From assembly GCF_019802045.1 (NCBI RefSeq), contig NZ_JAHVHU010000006.1, forward strand, positions 248,001-312,000: 64,000 nt of DNA, in the 5' to 3' direction. Each line of letters begins with the position of its first letter. Position 1 is the stretch's first letter. A program made the translations under genes and the position numbers. Shown in pieces: positions 16,661-25,995 of this stretch. This stretch comes from Membranihabitans marinus (lineage in GTDB: Bacteria; Bacteroidota; Bacteroidia; Chitinophagales; Saprospiraceae). Under the pieces are notes generated by a model that saw nothing but the letters and a program-made list of their open reading frames with translations, did no database searches and had not been told where the DNA came from.

Positions 16661-18457
16661 CTAGTAACCGGAATTTTTATTTCCGCTGTACTTCGTTCCT
16701 GATCTGGATGATCCCGGCGTACCTTCACCGGCTTCCGGTCCTTCTGGTTTTTCCATGGGTTCATCACCGGGTCGTGCTACATAAAACTCCACTCGACGGT
16801 TCAGGTATTGCTGCATTTCCTCGCGTTTATCGAGTGCATAGTTGTCTTGCAGCTCAGGTACCAATTCATTTTTCTCGCCACCGTATTGAATAATCAGGCG
16901 TTCGCGGGCGATATCATATCGATCGACCAGATAATCCACCACTGCTTTTGACCGATTATAAGACAGTACCCGGTTGTAATCAGCACTTCCGCGATTATCG
17001 GTATATCCTTGAACCACCACTTTGAGATCCGGTTGATTTTTCATCACCGTGGCTACTTGCAACAAGGCGCCATAGTAGGCTGGTTTTACGTAATATTTAT
17101 TGAGATCAAAATGGATCATCGGCAACCACCAGTCCATTCGCAGGTTGGACATTTTATTGTTGACCAACGTGTTGATTTCATCTTCAGTCAGATACCCTTG
17201 ATCCGGAACAATGGCTACGCCATCGGCATCCACATCAAACCCAGGCTTGGAGAACGGCTCTTTGTCCATATAATCCGGCACACCATCCTGGTCACTGTCC
17301 AATGCAACCCCGCGCACATCGACCGGCGCACCCACTGGTGTATCCGGCTCCTGATCCAGCATATCAATCACGCCGTCGCCGTCGGTATCTGTCAGGTCCA
17401 GTTCAGGTCGTGATTTGACCTCCGCCAGATCCATCATCACCGGTGCCATCGGATTGACCCAATAAAGGGGTTGTGTCCGATTATTAAAGGATCCCAGGTT
17501 GAAATTGATGGTCACGCTCGTATAATGCAACATATCTATATTGGCAGACCGATCGACAGCGGTCCGGTATTCAAATCCATCGAGCAGATCGTTATCCGCA
17601 AACACTATTTCGTGTTGCAGACCAATGTTAAATCGATCGTTAATCTTACGGGTCACCCCAAAACCACCTTTTAGCGTAGGATAGATCGTTTTATCATCGC
17701 CCAAGGCACGTATGGTATTTTCTTCACCGCCATCGGTTTCCCAGGAATCATCGAGCATATCCCGGAGGTTCTGACGGGCTGTCTTCCGGTCTTCCTTCTT
17801 ACTCATATCCAGTCCTTGCGTCGCACTCGACCAATTGTAATTGCTGTTTCCATCAAAAATATTAATCGTCGTCTGCGGCGCATTAATACCAAGTCCCAGT
17901 GCCATGTTTAGTCCCCATTTGGGTTCGGGGCTGTGGAATAGGAGGTTGCCTATATTGAGCACCCCTTCGATGCTTCCACCCCATATTTTGGTTTTATAAT
18001 TCCGGTGAATGGTTCTGACGTCTCCCAGTCGGGCACCCAGATTATTCTGGCTGTATGTTTTCTCCCGTTTGAAAACGCTCAAGGATGTCGGTCGTGCATC
18101 CAGTCCACGGGCAGAGTAGTAGTTAATTCCGGCCCGCACTGAAAACAGGTAGTTGACCGCTTTACGCACATGGATCCCAACGCCTAGACTGGCCGGCAAT
18201 TCCGTTTCCACGTCCCCGGAGACAAAGGAATGACCGATATTGACACCCAGCTCCCACATGTCCTTCGGTCGGGCCGGATAGGGATAATCTCCTTTTTTCC
18301 ACTGTGCATTAATTTCTGGATTTTTGGTCTGATTATCGGCAAAACCGTAATTTCCCGGTTCCAAATCTGTCGTTTTGGTATTTTGAGCCGAGATGATACT
18401 CGGTCCCAATAGCAAAATTGCCAGGGTTCCAAAGAAAATTTGTAGGATACGTGTCAT
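16661..18457 (-). CDS. OmpA-family protein with TSP3-type repeats
   Basis: A 598-residue outer-membrane protein. It has a signal peptide ending IISAQ, then an N-terminal beta-barrel-like region (about 60-330; VNIGHSFVSGD and others). Two aspartate-rich thrombospondin-type-3 calcium motifs follow (LDTDGDGVIDMLDQEPD and LDSDQDGVPDYMDKEP). The periplasmic OmpA peptidoglycan-binding domain (about 455-560) has VVVQGYTDNRGSADYN and LSYNRSKAVVDYLV. The tail after the OmpA domain is low-complexity (PEGPEAGEGTPGSSRSG then KYSGNKNSGY). It would tether the outer membrane to the wall. A strong terminator follows and a -7 element lies upstream; it is a single-gene unit. Confidence 0.92.
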   Translation of the reverse strand: MTRILQIFFGTLAILLLGPSIISAQNTKTTDLEPGNYGFADNQTKNPEINAQWKKGDYPYPARPKDMWELGVNIGHSFVSGDVETELPASLGVGIHVRKAVNYLFSVRAGINYYSARGLDARPTSLSVFKREKTYSQNNLGARLGDVRTIHRNYKTKIWGGSIEGVLNIGNLLFHSPEPKWGLNMALGLGINAPQTTINIFDGNSNYNWSSATQGLDMSKKEDRKTARQNLRDMLDDSWETDGGEENTIRALGDDKTIYPTLKGGFGVTRKINDRFNIGLQHEIVFADNDLLDGFEYRTAVDRSANIDMLHYTSVTINFNLGSFNNRTQPLYWVNPMAPVMMDLAEVKSRPELDLTDTDGDGVIDMLDQEPDTPVGAPVDVRGVALDSDQDGVPDYMDKEPFSKPGFDVDADGVAIVPDQGYLTEDEINTLVNNKMSNLRMDWWLPMIHFDLNKYYVKPAYYGALLQVATVMKNQPDLKVVVQGYTDNRGSADYNRVLSYNRSKAVVDYLVDRYDIARERLIIQYGGEKNELVPELQDNYALDKREEMQQYLNRRVEFYVARPGDEPMEKPEGPEAGEGTPGSSRSGTKYSGNKNSGY

Positions 18458-18489
18458 AGGATTAGATTTTATATTTTTCGGATTGCAAG

Positions 18490-18497
18490 CAAAGATA
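18490..18497 (-). promoter_or_regulatory. -7 promoter element of the ompA-like gene
   Basis: The minus strand reads TATCTTTG (TAnnTTTG consensus), giving a leader of about 25 nt. The -33 TTG is not clear in the AT-rich upstream stretch. Confidence 0.5.
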
Positions 18498-18631
18498 CTA
18501 ATTCACAAAATGAAAATACTTTATTTTTCTAGTATAACATTATTTTAATGGAAATAATGTATAAAATCCGGAAGATTAAAGCCACCTTCACAGATTTAAG
18601 TTTGGAATCAAATTCACATTTAGGTTTAATT

Positions 18632-19567
18632 ATGATTATTCACACCTTCGCACTTTCAAAGTCATTGACGCAGCAGATCGATCAACATTTCGATCCATTG
18701 TTCGAAATTTATGCTGCACAACATCAAAAACACCATATTGACCTGGAGGCGCTTTTCGATCAAACCGAAGTATATCGTCGCTTCCAGGAACAAAACGCCA
18801 GGCATACATTATTCACCTCTGGTAAAGGCGCCTTACGTATGATCAGCCAGGCATTGACGTTGCAAGATCACAAAATCTCCGTTTCATATATTGGGGAATC
18901 AGCAGCTAGAGACCCTCAATTTACTTATTTTACGGAAAATACCAAAGAAAACATCCTAATAAAAAATTTTTTAGCGGAGCAACTCCATCTGACGGGGGAA
19001 ATTAATGCCTTGCCACATGACCTGCGACTGGGTGCCCTGCACCAGGATATCGCCCGAGCACGCCCCCACCTGGCAGACAGTACCATACTATTTATCAATC
19101 TCAATGCGCTTCGATGGGCGGATGCACCGGCCCAATCCGGAAACAACCCCAGTGGTCTGACTACCGAAGAAGCCAATCAACTCGCCTACATGGCCGGTCA
19201 AAGCCACAAAAACCAATTTTTGGTGCTGTACGGATTGGACCATCCCCACCGCGACCCTCACCAGTTGACCCTGAACAGCGTGGTGCAAATCCTGTGGTAC
19301 TATCAATACGCAGCCGCCACCAAACCACAGATTTGGCCGATCCCCGAAGACCGTCGACAGGATTTCACCATTGAATCGTCCATGATGTCCGGCAATCTGC
19401 AATTTTGCAAAGATCGGCTGACCAACCAGTGGTTTCACAAAATCCCCTTTAAACTGGCTCCGGAACTTGCGCATCATCAGTGGATCACCACCTCTTACGA
19501 CGAATACCAGGCTACCGCGAACGAGGACATCCCGCACCGCATTTTAGAATGGTATGATATTGCATAA
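18632..19567 (+). CDS. degenerate arginase/ureohydrolase-family protein
   Basis: A protein of about 311 aa that I match to the arginase-like (formimidoylglutamase-annotated) family of Bacteroidota by its C-terminal half. ILFINLNALRWADAP followed by NNPSGLTTEEANQLAYMAG parallels the family's LSFDISAIRQSDAPG and SPNGFxxEEACQIARYAG. LNSVVQILWYY parallels AHLVAQMIWYF, and FCKDRLTNQWFHKIP then TTSYDEYQ parallel FYKSxxxDRWWMEVP and PCSYEDY. The N-terminal half is shorter and strongly diverged, and I find none of the ureohydrolase metal motifs (GGDHS, DAHxD, DxDxxDP). It is probably not an active hydrolase. The frame opens at 18548, but the Met at 18632 is preferred, since the extra 28 residues look unrelated. 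Confidence 0.6.
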   Translation: MIIHTFALSKSLTQQIDQHFDPLFEIYAAQHQKHHIDLEALFDQTEVYRRFQEQNARHTLFTSGKGALRMISQALTLQDHKISVSYIGESAARDPQFTYFTENTKENILIKNFLAEQLHLTGEINALPHDLRLGALHQDIARARPHLADSTILFINLNALRWADAPAQSGNNPSGLTTEEANQLAYMAGQSHKNQFLVLYGLDHPHRDPHQLTLNSVVQILWYYQYAAATKPQIWPIPEDRRQDFTIESSMMSGNLQFCKDRLTNQWFHKIPFKLAPELAHHQWITTSYDEYQATANEDIPHRILEWYDIA

Positions 19568-20261
19568 ATATGATCATACAACTTATGATTTATACATATT
19601 TATGTAAATATGAAAATACACATCAAATATGAAGTCACATCAAAAACTCCATTAATATTACACCCTAACAACTAGACGAATTGATTCATACCACACCTGC
19701 CCCATAGTACAACTTCTCTATGATTGAAAATAACCATGTCATAATAAATTTAAACACATTCTACTATATGTATATCAGCTAATTTTATATATATATTAAT
19801 CATATTTGTACTAAAAAAATCAGAGCTACCAAATGTGCAAATACTCCCACTGCATCAGATAGCAGCATTTTATGCTCGCATAACCTATACTGTTAAATTC
19901 ATTATCGACAAAACATAAAGATATATAGACCTTTATATCTCATATTAATGTATTTTTCAATATTACAAGCTCTATAGAAAATTTTAACTTTAATATTCGA
20001 GAACATGCTATTCGTTAGGCCAGCAGGCGATTACAACCTCTGTAAAATTATATATTGCATTGATTTACGTAAGCAACTATACATCACACTTGCCTAATAT
20101 TGAACCTTTTCTTATATTTGCTTTACATCTAACACCCATACACTCTATCGTCATATGGAACGTATGGCTTTTCAGCACTATCTCCGCTAACCAAAAGAAA
20201 TTTTAATTTATTGGAAACCCAATGGACTTTGTGTTCTATATGGGTATAAAATTGCATAACC
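19568..20261. other. AT-rich intergenic region ahead of the first adhesin-like operon
   Basis: About 690 bp, very AT-rich, without a believable gene on either strand. The only clear signal is the promoter at 20090-20120, which leaves about 135 nt of untranslated leader before the next gene. Confidence 0.65.
20090..20120 (+). promoter_or_regulatory. promoter of the first A-B operon
   Basis: TTG at 20090-20092, a 20-bp spacer, and TATATTTG at 20113-20120 match the Bacteroidota sigma-A consensus (TTTG/TTG, 17-23 bp, TAnnTTTG). The predicted start is near 20127. The second A-B operon has the same 20-bp spacing. Confidence 0.78.
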
Positions 20262-23200
20262 ATGAATAAAATTCTATGTACGATGCTGTGTTGTCGGCTG
20301 CGCTTTGTGTTCTCACTTGTACTGGGGGGATTCTTAACCCTGGGTAGCTGGTCCAAAGTAAGCGCCCAGCAAAGCAATTTGACTCCGAATGAGTTTACGC
20401 CACTGACGACAAATATTGTTGGGGGCGTGACGGTCAAATCAAGTGAAACTTGTCTACCTAATTCAGTTCCAATACTTCCTGACATATGCACTGATGATTT
20501 TTCAAGTGAAGGAAATGTCATAGATCCTACGATCACCAATAATGCAACATGGGATTATCTTATAGGCGGAACAGCCTGGATTGAAGTAGAGGACGCCAAT
20601 GCGACCACCGGAGAGGAATATCCTGCGGGTAGTTATGCGGGATTTGTGGTAGGAAACAGTGGACTCCTTGAACTATTGGGCAATACTACAGTGACCACCT
20701 ATTTAGACGACGTCGCACAGGAAACAGTATCAGCCGGATCACTACTAACACTTGGTGTACTGTCGGGTCAATCCCGAGTTGGATTCTACACATCTCAAAA
20801 ATTTGATAAGATTCGACTAACGGTTTCTGCAGCAGGTTTACTAAATAATGTCACCGTATATTACGCCGAAGTCAAGAAATTTATGGCGGGACCACAACCA
20901 GCTTGCAACACCAACACCACGTTGACCAGTCCGGAGTATCCGGTAATTGTACAGCGGGATCGGACGGGGTTTACAGGAGGAGTCAATGTGGGGACTATCA
21001 CCAATCGCGAAAATGCTGTTGACGACGATCCCAACACTTCGGCATCGATTACTATGCCGCTAGGGGTTCTGTCTACAGCCAATTTTTCGATTCAGGATCG
21101 AGCCACAACCTTTTCAGCGGGCGCCTTTGCCGGGATAGACCTGGACAACCCCGCTCTCCTGGGTTTAAACTTGCTGGGAAGTCTTACCATTACAACTTAT
21201 CTGGACGGCCAGTCACAAGAAGCCATATCGGGGAGCAACTTGCTTTCCGTTCCATCATCACTACTATCGGGAACCGGCCGCCAAACGGTCGGATTTAAAA
21301 CCACTAAGGACTTCGATGAAGTTCGGGTCACCATGGCTCAAACAGGCCTCGATCTCCGCACCACCCGGATCTATGGGATGGTCGTGAAAGAATTTTGTCC
21401 GGGCACCATCGCCGATTGCAATACGCTCACCCCGGGCACCAACCCGGAATTCCCGGTGTACATCAACGGAGCCAATACGGGGGTAGATATCGGTGTGTGC
21501 GCCGCGTGTTCCATCAACAATACAGAAAATGTGATCGATAACGACATGAGCAGTTATGCGACGGTGGATTTTGCCGTGGGTGCGCTCACAGACATCAGCC
21601 TTTCCGTCGCCAATGCCCTGGACGAGTACGACGCCAACACCTTTGTCGGTTTTGAGTTGGGACTTCAGCCGTTGCTCGACGTGGATGTGTTGGGTTCGAC
21701 GACCATAGAACTATTTAATGATGGTGTCTCTGTCCAGACGGGCAGCGGCGATGCCCTGCTGGCCGGTGTGACCTCGACGATATTGCAAGGTGGATTCAGC
21801 CGACAACCCGTAGGAATTATAGCCAATCAAACCTTTGACGAAGTAAAAATCACTTTTAATCAAAACGCTCAGGTTAACCTGGGAACCATCCGCATTTACC
21901 ATGCGCTCTTTACCACGACCTGCGCCGGAACCTTAAGTTGTAACGAAACGAACTTCCTCATCGGAGGGAAAGACAATCTGCCCGTGTACATCAATTCGGA
22001 ACGAACAGGAACATCCGGGGTCGTCGGTGCGAGTAAAATCGAAAACCCCTGGAATGTAGCCAACGACAATCCGGATGACTTTGCTGATGTGGAGGTGATT
22101 GCCAATGTAGCCGGATCCGCATCGATTTCTGTTGTTGATGCCACGAATACCTATCCGGCAGGAGCAATTGCTGGTTTTGTGATCAGCAACGAAAGCTCGC
22201 TGTCACAGCTAAATTTGTTTGAATCGCTGACCATCACCACCTATCTGGATGGGACACCACAGGAAACAGGTACCGGTGATGATCTGTTGAACCTGGACCT
22301 GCTGGGAATAATTACCATCCCCGGTGCCGAATTCCAACCAAGTTTCATGACGACATTGCCATTTGATGAGGTCCAAATATCTTTTGCCGGCGTAGCGAAC
22401 GTGCTCAATCATGCGCATGTCTACAGCGCCTTTGCGGACCTTCGTTATGTCAATGACGGGGGTGCTTACACGTGCAACATCGGCACCTTCAATCCCGACT
22501 TTAATGCCACCTGGATTAATCTGCCTGTGGTGGGCGATGTATCGACCAATGATCAACCCAACGGATCGGCCAGCTATGGTTCAGCGAGCCCACAAAGCGG
22601 TAACCCCTCAGGGGGGTCCTTAAACCTAAGCATTGATGGTAGTTATGATTTTACGGCAAGCAGTCCGGGGGTTTACCGGTACGACATTCCCATCATGGGA
22701 GGTGGAACGACCACCTCCCGCACTCTGCAGATCACCGTATTAGACGGGAACAGCACATCGAATCCACCAGTGGTTAACCCAGACTTTGGAAGTGGTCCGC
22801 AAGGCGATCCTATTGTGATCAATAGCGTGGCCAACGACGGACCGGGCAACGACAACATACCGCTGGATACCAGCAGCGTAAGCATCATCACGACTCCAAA
22901 TAATGGATCGACTTCGATCAATACCACCACCGGAGTAATAACCTACACCCCGGAGCCTGGTTTTACAGGAAGAGATTCTCTGGAATACCGGATCTGTGAC
23001 CAGGGAACACCTGCCAACTGTGGCACGGCCTGGCAATACTTCACCGTCAATCCGGATGGCGTCGATCCCTGGACCGATGCTACCGACGACTATGGTCGTA
23101 CACCGTATGGCGAGCCAGTGACTGGCAATGTCAGCACGAACGACGTAGACCCGCAGGGTGAACCGCAAACCGTCAACGCACAAAACATCACAGAACCCGG

Positions 23201-23750
23201 CGTAGGCACCTTTGTCCTGACTGCAGATGGAAGCTACACCTTCACCCCCGCCGACGGATTCTCCGGCGCCCACGCCTTCACCTACACCACCTGCCGTACC
23301 AACGACGGATCGATCTGTGCACAGGCGACGGTGCATGTGATGGTGGAAGCAGGGGTACCAGACTTGGTTCCAAATATCATTATTAATCCATCTATCTTCT
23401 CTAGTAATCAATCATTCAACATTACAATTAGAGTTTTAGAGTTTGAGAATGCAGCATCAGAAGGAACAACTTCTGTACTTATTTCTCAAAGTTCAACTTG
23501 GACCTTAAATATAAATCAAAATGACGTGATCAATGGATGGACATATATAGGCCAACAAGGTCCTTTCCATCGTTTTGATTACACACAGATAATCCCCGGT
23601 TTTGGAATCGTTGAATTTCAAGTTCCTGCAACCTTTAATGGCTCAGGATCAGGTAAATATATTTTCACTACAACACTTGCCCCAGGATCAGGAGGAGAAA
23701 TAAACACATCGAATAACACAGATCAAGAAACGAGCACCTATAATCCTTAA
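20262..23750 (+). CDS. large secreted modular surface protein A1 (repeat modules plus cadherin/Ig-like domains)
   Basis: A 1162-residue exported protein with a signal peptide (LVLGGFLTLGSWSKVSAQ). After it come four copies of a module of about 170 aa (about 50-205, 215-375, 385-550, 555-720). Each has the skeleton YxAGxxAGF, then LGSLTITTYLDG, then a QE...G..LL segment, then VGFxTTxxFDEVxI, and the later copies are introduced by PE(F/Y)PVxI. Cadherin/Ig-like repeats follow (about 730-1045) with ITYTPEPGFTGRDSLEYRICD and YTFTPADGFSGAHAFTYTTC. A CARDB-like C-terminal domain ends in NTDQETSTYNP. No T9SS sorting domain is visible, which is odd for such a protein. The next gene, 11 nt downstream, does carry one. 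I do not recognise the N-terminal module. Adhesin or matrix protein is an inference. Confidence 0.85.
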   Translation: MNKILCTMLCCRLRFVFSLVLGGFLTLGSWSKVSAQQSNLTPNEFTPLTTNIVGGVTVKSSETCLPNSVPILPDICTDDFSSEGNVIDPTITNNATWDYLIGGTAWIEVEDANATTGEEYPAGSYAGFVVGNSGLLELLGNTTVTTYLDDVAQETVSAGSLLTLGVLSGQSRVGFYTSQKFDKIRLTVSAAGLLNNVTVYYAEVKKFMAGPQPACNTNTTLTSPEYPVIVQRDRTGFTGGVNVGTITNRENAVDDDPNTSASITMPLGVLSTANFSIQDRATTFSAGAFAGIDLDNPALLGLNLLGSLTITTYLDGQSQEAISGSNLLSVPSSLLSGTGRQTVGFKTTKDFDEVRVTMAQTGLDLRTTRIYGMVVKEFCPGTIADCNTLTPGTNPEFPVYINGANTGVDIGVCAACSINNTENVIDNDMSSYATVDFAVGALTDISLSVANALDEYDANTFVGFELGLQPLLDVDVLGSTTIELFNDGVSVQTGSGDALLAGVTSTILQGGFSRQPVGIIANQTFDEVKITFNQNAQVNLGTIRIYHALFTTTCAGTLSCNETNFLIGGKDNLPVYINSERTGTSGVVGASKIENPWNVANDNPDDFADVEVIANVAGSASISVVDATNTYPAGAIAGFVISNESSLSQLNLFESLTITTYLDGTPQETGTGDDLLNLDLLGIITIPGAEFQPSFMTTLPFDEVQISFAGVANVLNHAHVYSAFADLRYVNDGGAYTCNIGTFNPDFNATWINLPVVGDVSTNDQPNGSASYGSASPQSGNPSGGSLNLSIDGSYDFTASSPGVYRYDIPIMGGGTTTSRTLQITVLDGNSTSNPPVVNPDFGSGPQGDPIVINSVANDGPGNDNIPLDTSSVSIITTPNNGSTSINTTTGVITYTPEPGFTGRDSLEYRICDQGTPANCGTAWQYFTVNPDGVDPWTDATDDYGRTPYGEPVTGNVSTNDVDPQGEPQTVNAQNITEPGVGTFVLTADGSYTFTPADGFSGAHAFTYTTCRTNDGSICAQATVHVMVEAGVPDLVPNIIINPSIFSSNQSFNITIRVLEFENAASEGTTSVLISQSSTWTLNINQNDVINGWTYIGQQGPFHRFDYTQIIPGFGIVEFQVPATFNGSGSGKYIFTTTLAPGSGGEINTSNNTDQETSTYNP

Positions 23751-23761
23751 AATTATATCAC

Positions 23762-24796
23762 ATGAAACTCTATAGTCTTTTATTATTTTTTATTCCAATT
23801 TTAGCTTTTTCGCAAGATCCTGATGTACAAGGAGAACCTATTTACAGTCAATCAGACGGCACAGGAACACCTTTTAAAAGGAATGAAACTGTTTGTTTTG
23901 TGCTTAAAATGGGTGCTGTTGGAAATGATTTAAATTATCCTCCTATGCCAAATGCTCCGTTTGAGATAAATGTATCAACACAAAATTTAATTAATCGAAC
24001 AGTAGAGTTTATCAACTCTTCTGATGTTTATCTCGACGAAAATTTTTTCACTGTAACCGTGCCAGAAGATCCAAATGTCCAAATCCACTTTGTACAAAAT
24101 TCTACCATCCCCTTCGCAAATTATTCATGGTTTAATGTTTGTGGAACTGTACCTGAAACAGCTACAGATGGTTCTATTGTACGTTATCAAGCTAATGGAG
24201 TTCCGGGAGCATATTCAAGCACAAACGCAGGAAATGATGATCCATCAAATGAAGGTACAGTTGAAGGCATACTCCCTATCGAACTCCTCAGCTTCACCGC
24301 TTTTGCCCATAAAGATGAGGTCGACCTGGATTGGGAGACGGCGACGGAGTTGAACAACAGCCATTTTGAGGTGCAGCGATCCCCAGATGGACGGAACTAC
24401 ACCACCATCGGTGAAGTCCGGGGCGCCGGCACATCCAGCCAGGTCCTCGATTATGCCTTCACGGATGAGCAGCCCACACCCGGCAAAAACTACTACCGGC
24501 TAAAGCAGGTGGATTATAACGGTTCGTTTGATTACAGTCCGGTACGCATGGTCACCCTGGGTGCAGACAGTCGCTTGAGCGTATTCCCGAACCCGGTGGC
24601 TCCCGGTTCCGAAATCACCATCCAGGGCCAAAAAATCCGCACTGTCAAAATCTACAATATGCTCGGTCAGATCGTCGTGGACAAAGTCTACGACCACCCC
24701 CAATCTTCCATCACTATTTCCTCAGGTAATCTCGCGCAGGGCATCTATACCACCAGAGTAAATGGCGTGGATGAAAAAAGAGTAGTGGTGAAGTGA
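23762..24796 (+). CDS. T9SS-sorted small partner protein B1
   Basis: A 344-residue secreted protein with a signal peptide (MKLYSLLLFFIPILAFSQ). A DUF11/CARDB-like beta domain follows (about 20-165). Next is the segment GILPIELLSFTAFAHKDEV with the WETATELNNSHFEVQRS stretch, very common just before sorting signals in Bacteroidota. The C-terminus is a type A T9SS sorting domain (about 270-344): LSVFPNPVAPGSEITI, VKIYNMLGQIV, LAQGIYTTRVNG and the terminal KRVVVK. It should be moved across the outer membrane by the T9SS, cleaved by a PorU-type sortase and anchored. It starts 11 nt after A1 and so is co-transcribed. The second operon repeats this design. Confidence 0.88.
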   Translation: MKLYSLLLFFIPILAFSQDPDVQGEPIYSQSDGTGTPFKRNETVCFVLKMGAVGNDLNYPPMPNAPFEINVSTQNLINRTVEFINSSDVYLDENFFTVTVPEDPNVQIHFVQNSTIPFANYSWFNVCGTVPETATDGSIVRYQANGVPGAYSSTNAGNDDPSNEGTVEGILPIELLSFTAFAHKDEVDLDWETATELNNSHFEVQRSPDGRNYTTIGEVRGAGTSSQVLDYAFTDEQPTPGKNYYRLKQVDYNGSFDYSPVRMVTLGADSRLSVFPNPVAPGSEITIQGQKIRTVKIYNMLGQIVVDKVYDHPQSSITISSGNLAQGIYTTRVNGVDEKRVVVK

Positions 24797-24802
24797 CGGA
24801 GG

Positions 24803-24823
24803 GACCGACGACCGTGGACCGCC
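24803..24823. repeat. heptamer tandem repeat (3 units, GACCGNN)
   Basis: GACCGAC, GACCGTG and GACCGCC in exact register, 6 bp after the B1 stop codon. The same heptamers follow the porV stop at 41185-41219. Confidence 0.7.
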
Positions 24824-24849
24824 GCTTTTTGGTGGAAGGAACTTGAAGC

Positions 24850-24948
24850 TGGTGGAAGGAACTTGCAGCGCCGCTTGTGCGGGAGGGCAGTACCTGACAC
24901 CTATAGAACGAACCAGGTGTAAGCCACGCTCGAAGGTGCCCTCCACCA
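24850..24948 (+). repeat. structured dispersed element E, copy 1
   Basis: About 99 bp bounded by TGGTGGAAGG and CCCTCCACCA (inverted, one mismatch), with an inner ACACCT...AGGTGT pair. It is alike to 29580-29678 over its whole length. It is preceded by a direct repeat of its first 18 bp (24831-24848), GGTGGAAGGAACTTG and three more bases. Confidence 0.8.
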
Positions 24949-25168
24949 AGGGATCGGCAAGCCCGTGCGCAAGGACGTGCGTCTGCGGGTTTACCGAGCC
25001 CGTTTGTGGAAGAAAGCTAGAGCACAAAGATCAAAGCCCGTATCATTATTTTTTTCCCCGCAGATTACACAGATCAACACAGATAATACTAAGCCTGTGG
25101 TTTGGTGTGATAGCAAATACCGCTATATGCTGCGCAGGTTCTGCGAAAATCTGCAAGATCAGGGGGGG

Positions 25169-25222
25169 CTCGGAAATCTTCCTCTCTCACAAGCCGATTC
25201 CAAGCTTCCCCAATCCCAAAAA
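25169..25222 (+). repeat. dispersed element F, copy 1
   Basis: It begins CTCGGAAATCTT, continues with CACAAGCCGATTCC and AAGCTTCCC, and ends CAATCCCAAAAA. The same word order occurs on the opposite strand at 41321-41375. Confidence 0.65.
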
Positions 25223-25257
25223 TCCTAAACCTAACCTAGACGAACCAGAACCAATAA

Positions 25258-25418
25258 GGTGGTGGGACTTGCATTGCCGCCTGTGCGGGAGAAAAGTGCC
25301 TTATACCTGTGCCCCCTAACCGGGTCAATTCCAATCGGTCCCTTCAGAGTGTGGGATTTGCAAGCCGGTGGAAGCTTGGAGCCGGGAGGATTGTAAAGCC
25401 CGGACATTCATAACTTTT
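25258..25418 (+). repeat. dispersed element G, copy 1
   Basis: It shares with 29685-29833 the words ACTTGCA, CGCCTGTG, CCCCTAACCGGGT, CAGAGTGTGGGATTTG, CAAGCCGGTGGAAGCTTG and GGATTGTAAAGCCCGGACAT. Its last 74 bp continue without a break into the 112-bp repeat; this junction recurs at 30243/30244. Confidence 0.75.
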
Positions 25419-25530
25419 CAAACAGCATAACTTCGGAGACGGCCAACGGAAGACCTCAGGGAGGTCTCGTTTTATTAGCTGCTGGATCTTTTCCAAATAA
25501 CGACCCGGCTACGGGTCGCAGACCAATGAA
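25419..25530 (+). repeat. 112-bp double-palindrome repeat, copy 1
   Basis: It contains two palindromes: AGACCTC-AGG-GAGGTCT near the middle and CGACCCG-GCTA-CGGGTCG near the right end. Copies at 29996-30107 and 30244-30355 have the same 112-bp length with about two base differences each. Confidence 0.93.
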
Positions 25531-25963
25531 TCATTTCCATCCTTTGTGTAGATTGTATACAGAATTAAATATAGCAATCTTTCCAGACATAAAATTAAAA
25601 ACCACAACGGGGCAAGACCGCAGACCGCTAACTTCTGGTGCAGAAAAAGGGAAGCGAGCAGTTAATCAAGAATACGCCCCCCTCGCCAACCGTGATTAAC
25701 CTACCACAATTTATTTACAATTATATCGAATCTAAGATCTATTTAAATTGACAATTAATATATTTAAATAGAAAATAATACACACATAAAGGAACGCCAA
25801 ATGAGTCAAATTAGTACTTTTACCGCGTAATTCATTTCATAATAAATTTAACAAATAAATTATCCCACCATCGGCTATCCCACAGCAACCGCACCAGTAC
25901 TGAGGGTTACGATTCAAAATATAATTGGGTTTTTCCTTTTTTACAGCTTATTTTAATTGAACG

Positions 25964-25995
25964 TTTGATTATAGCCAAACCAATATATAGCTTTG
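25964..25995 (+). promoter_or_regulatory. promoter of the second A-B operon
   Basis: TTTG at 25964-25967, a 20-bp spacer, and TAGCTTTG at 25988-25995: a full match to the Bacteroidota consensus. The predicted start near 26002 leaves a leader of 120-165 nt. Confidence 0.78.

Noticed and set aside
24843-25319. Overlapping open frames of 87-158 codons after B1
   Set aside because: They run through repeats that recur in non-coding DNA at 29.6 and 41.5 kb, and the frames are not kept between copies.
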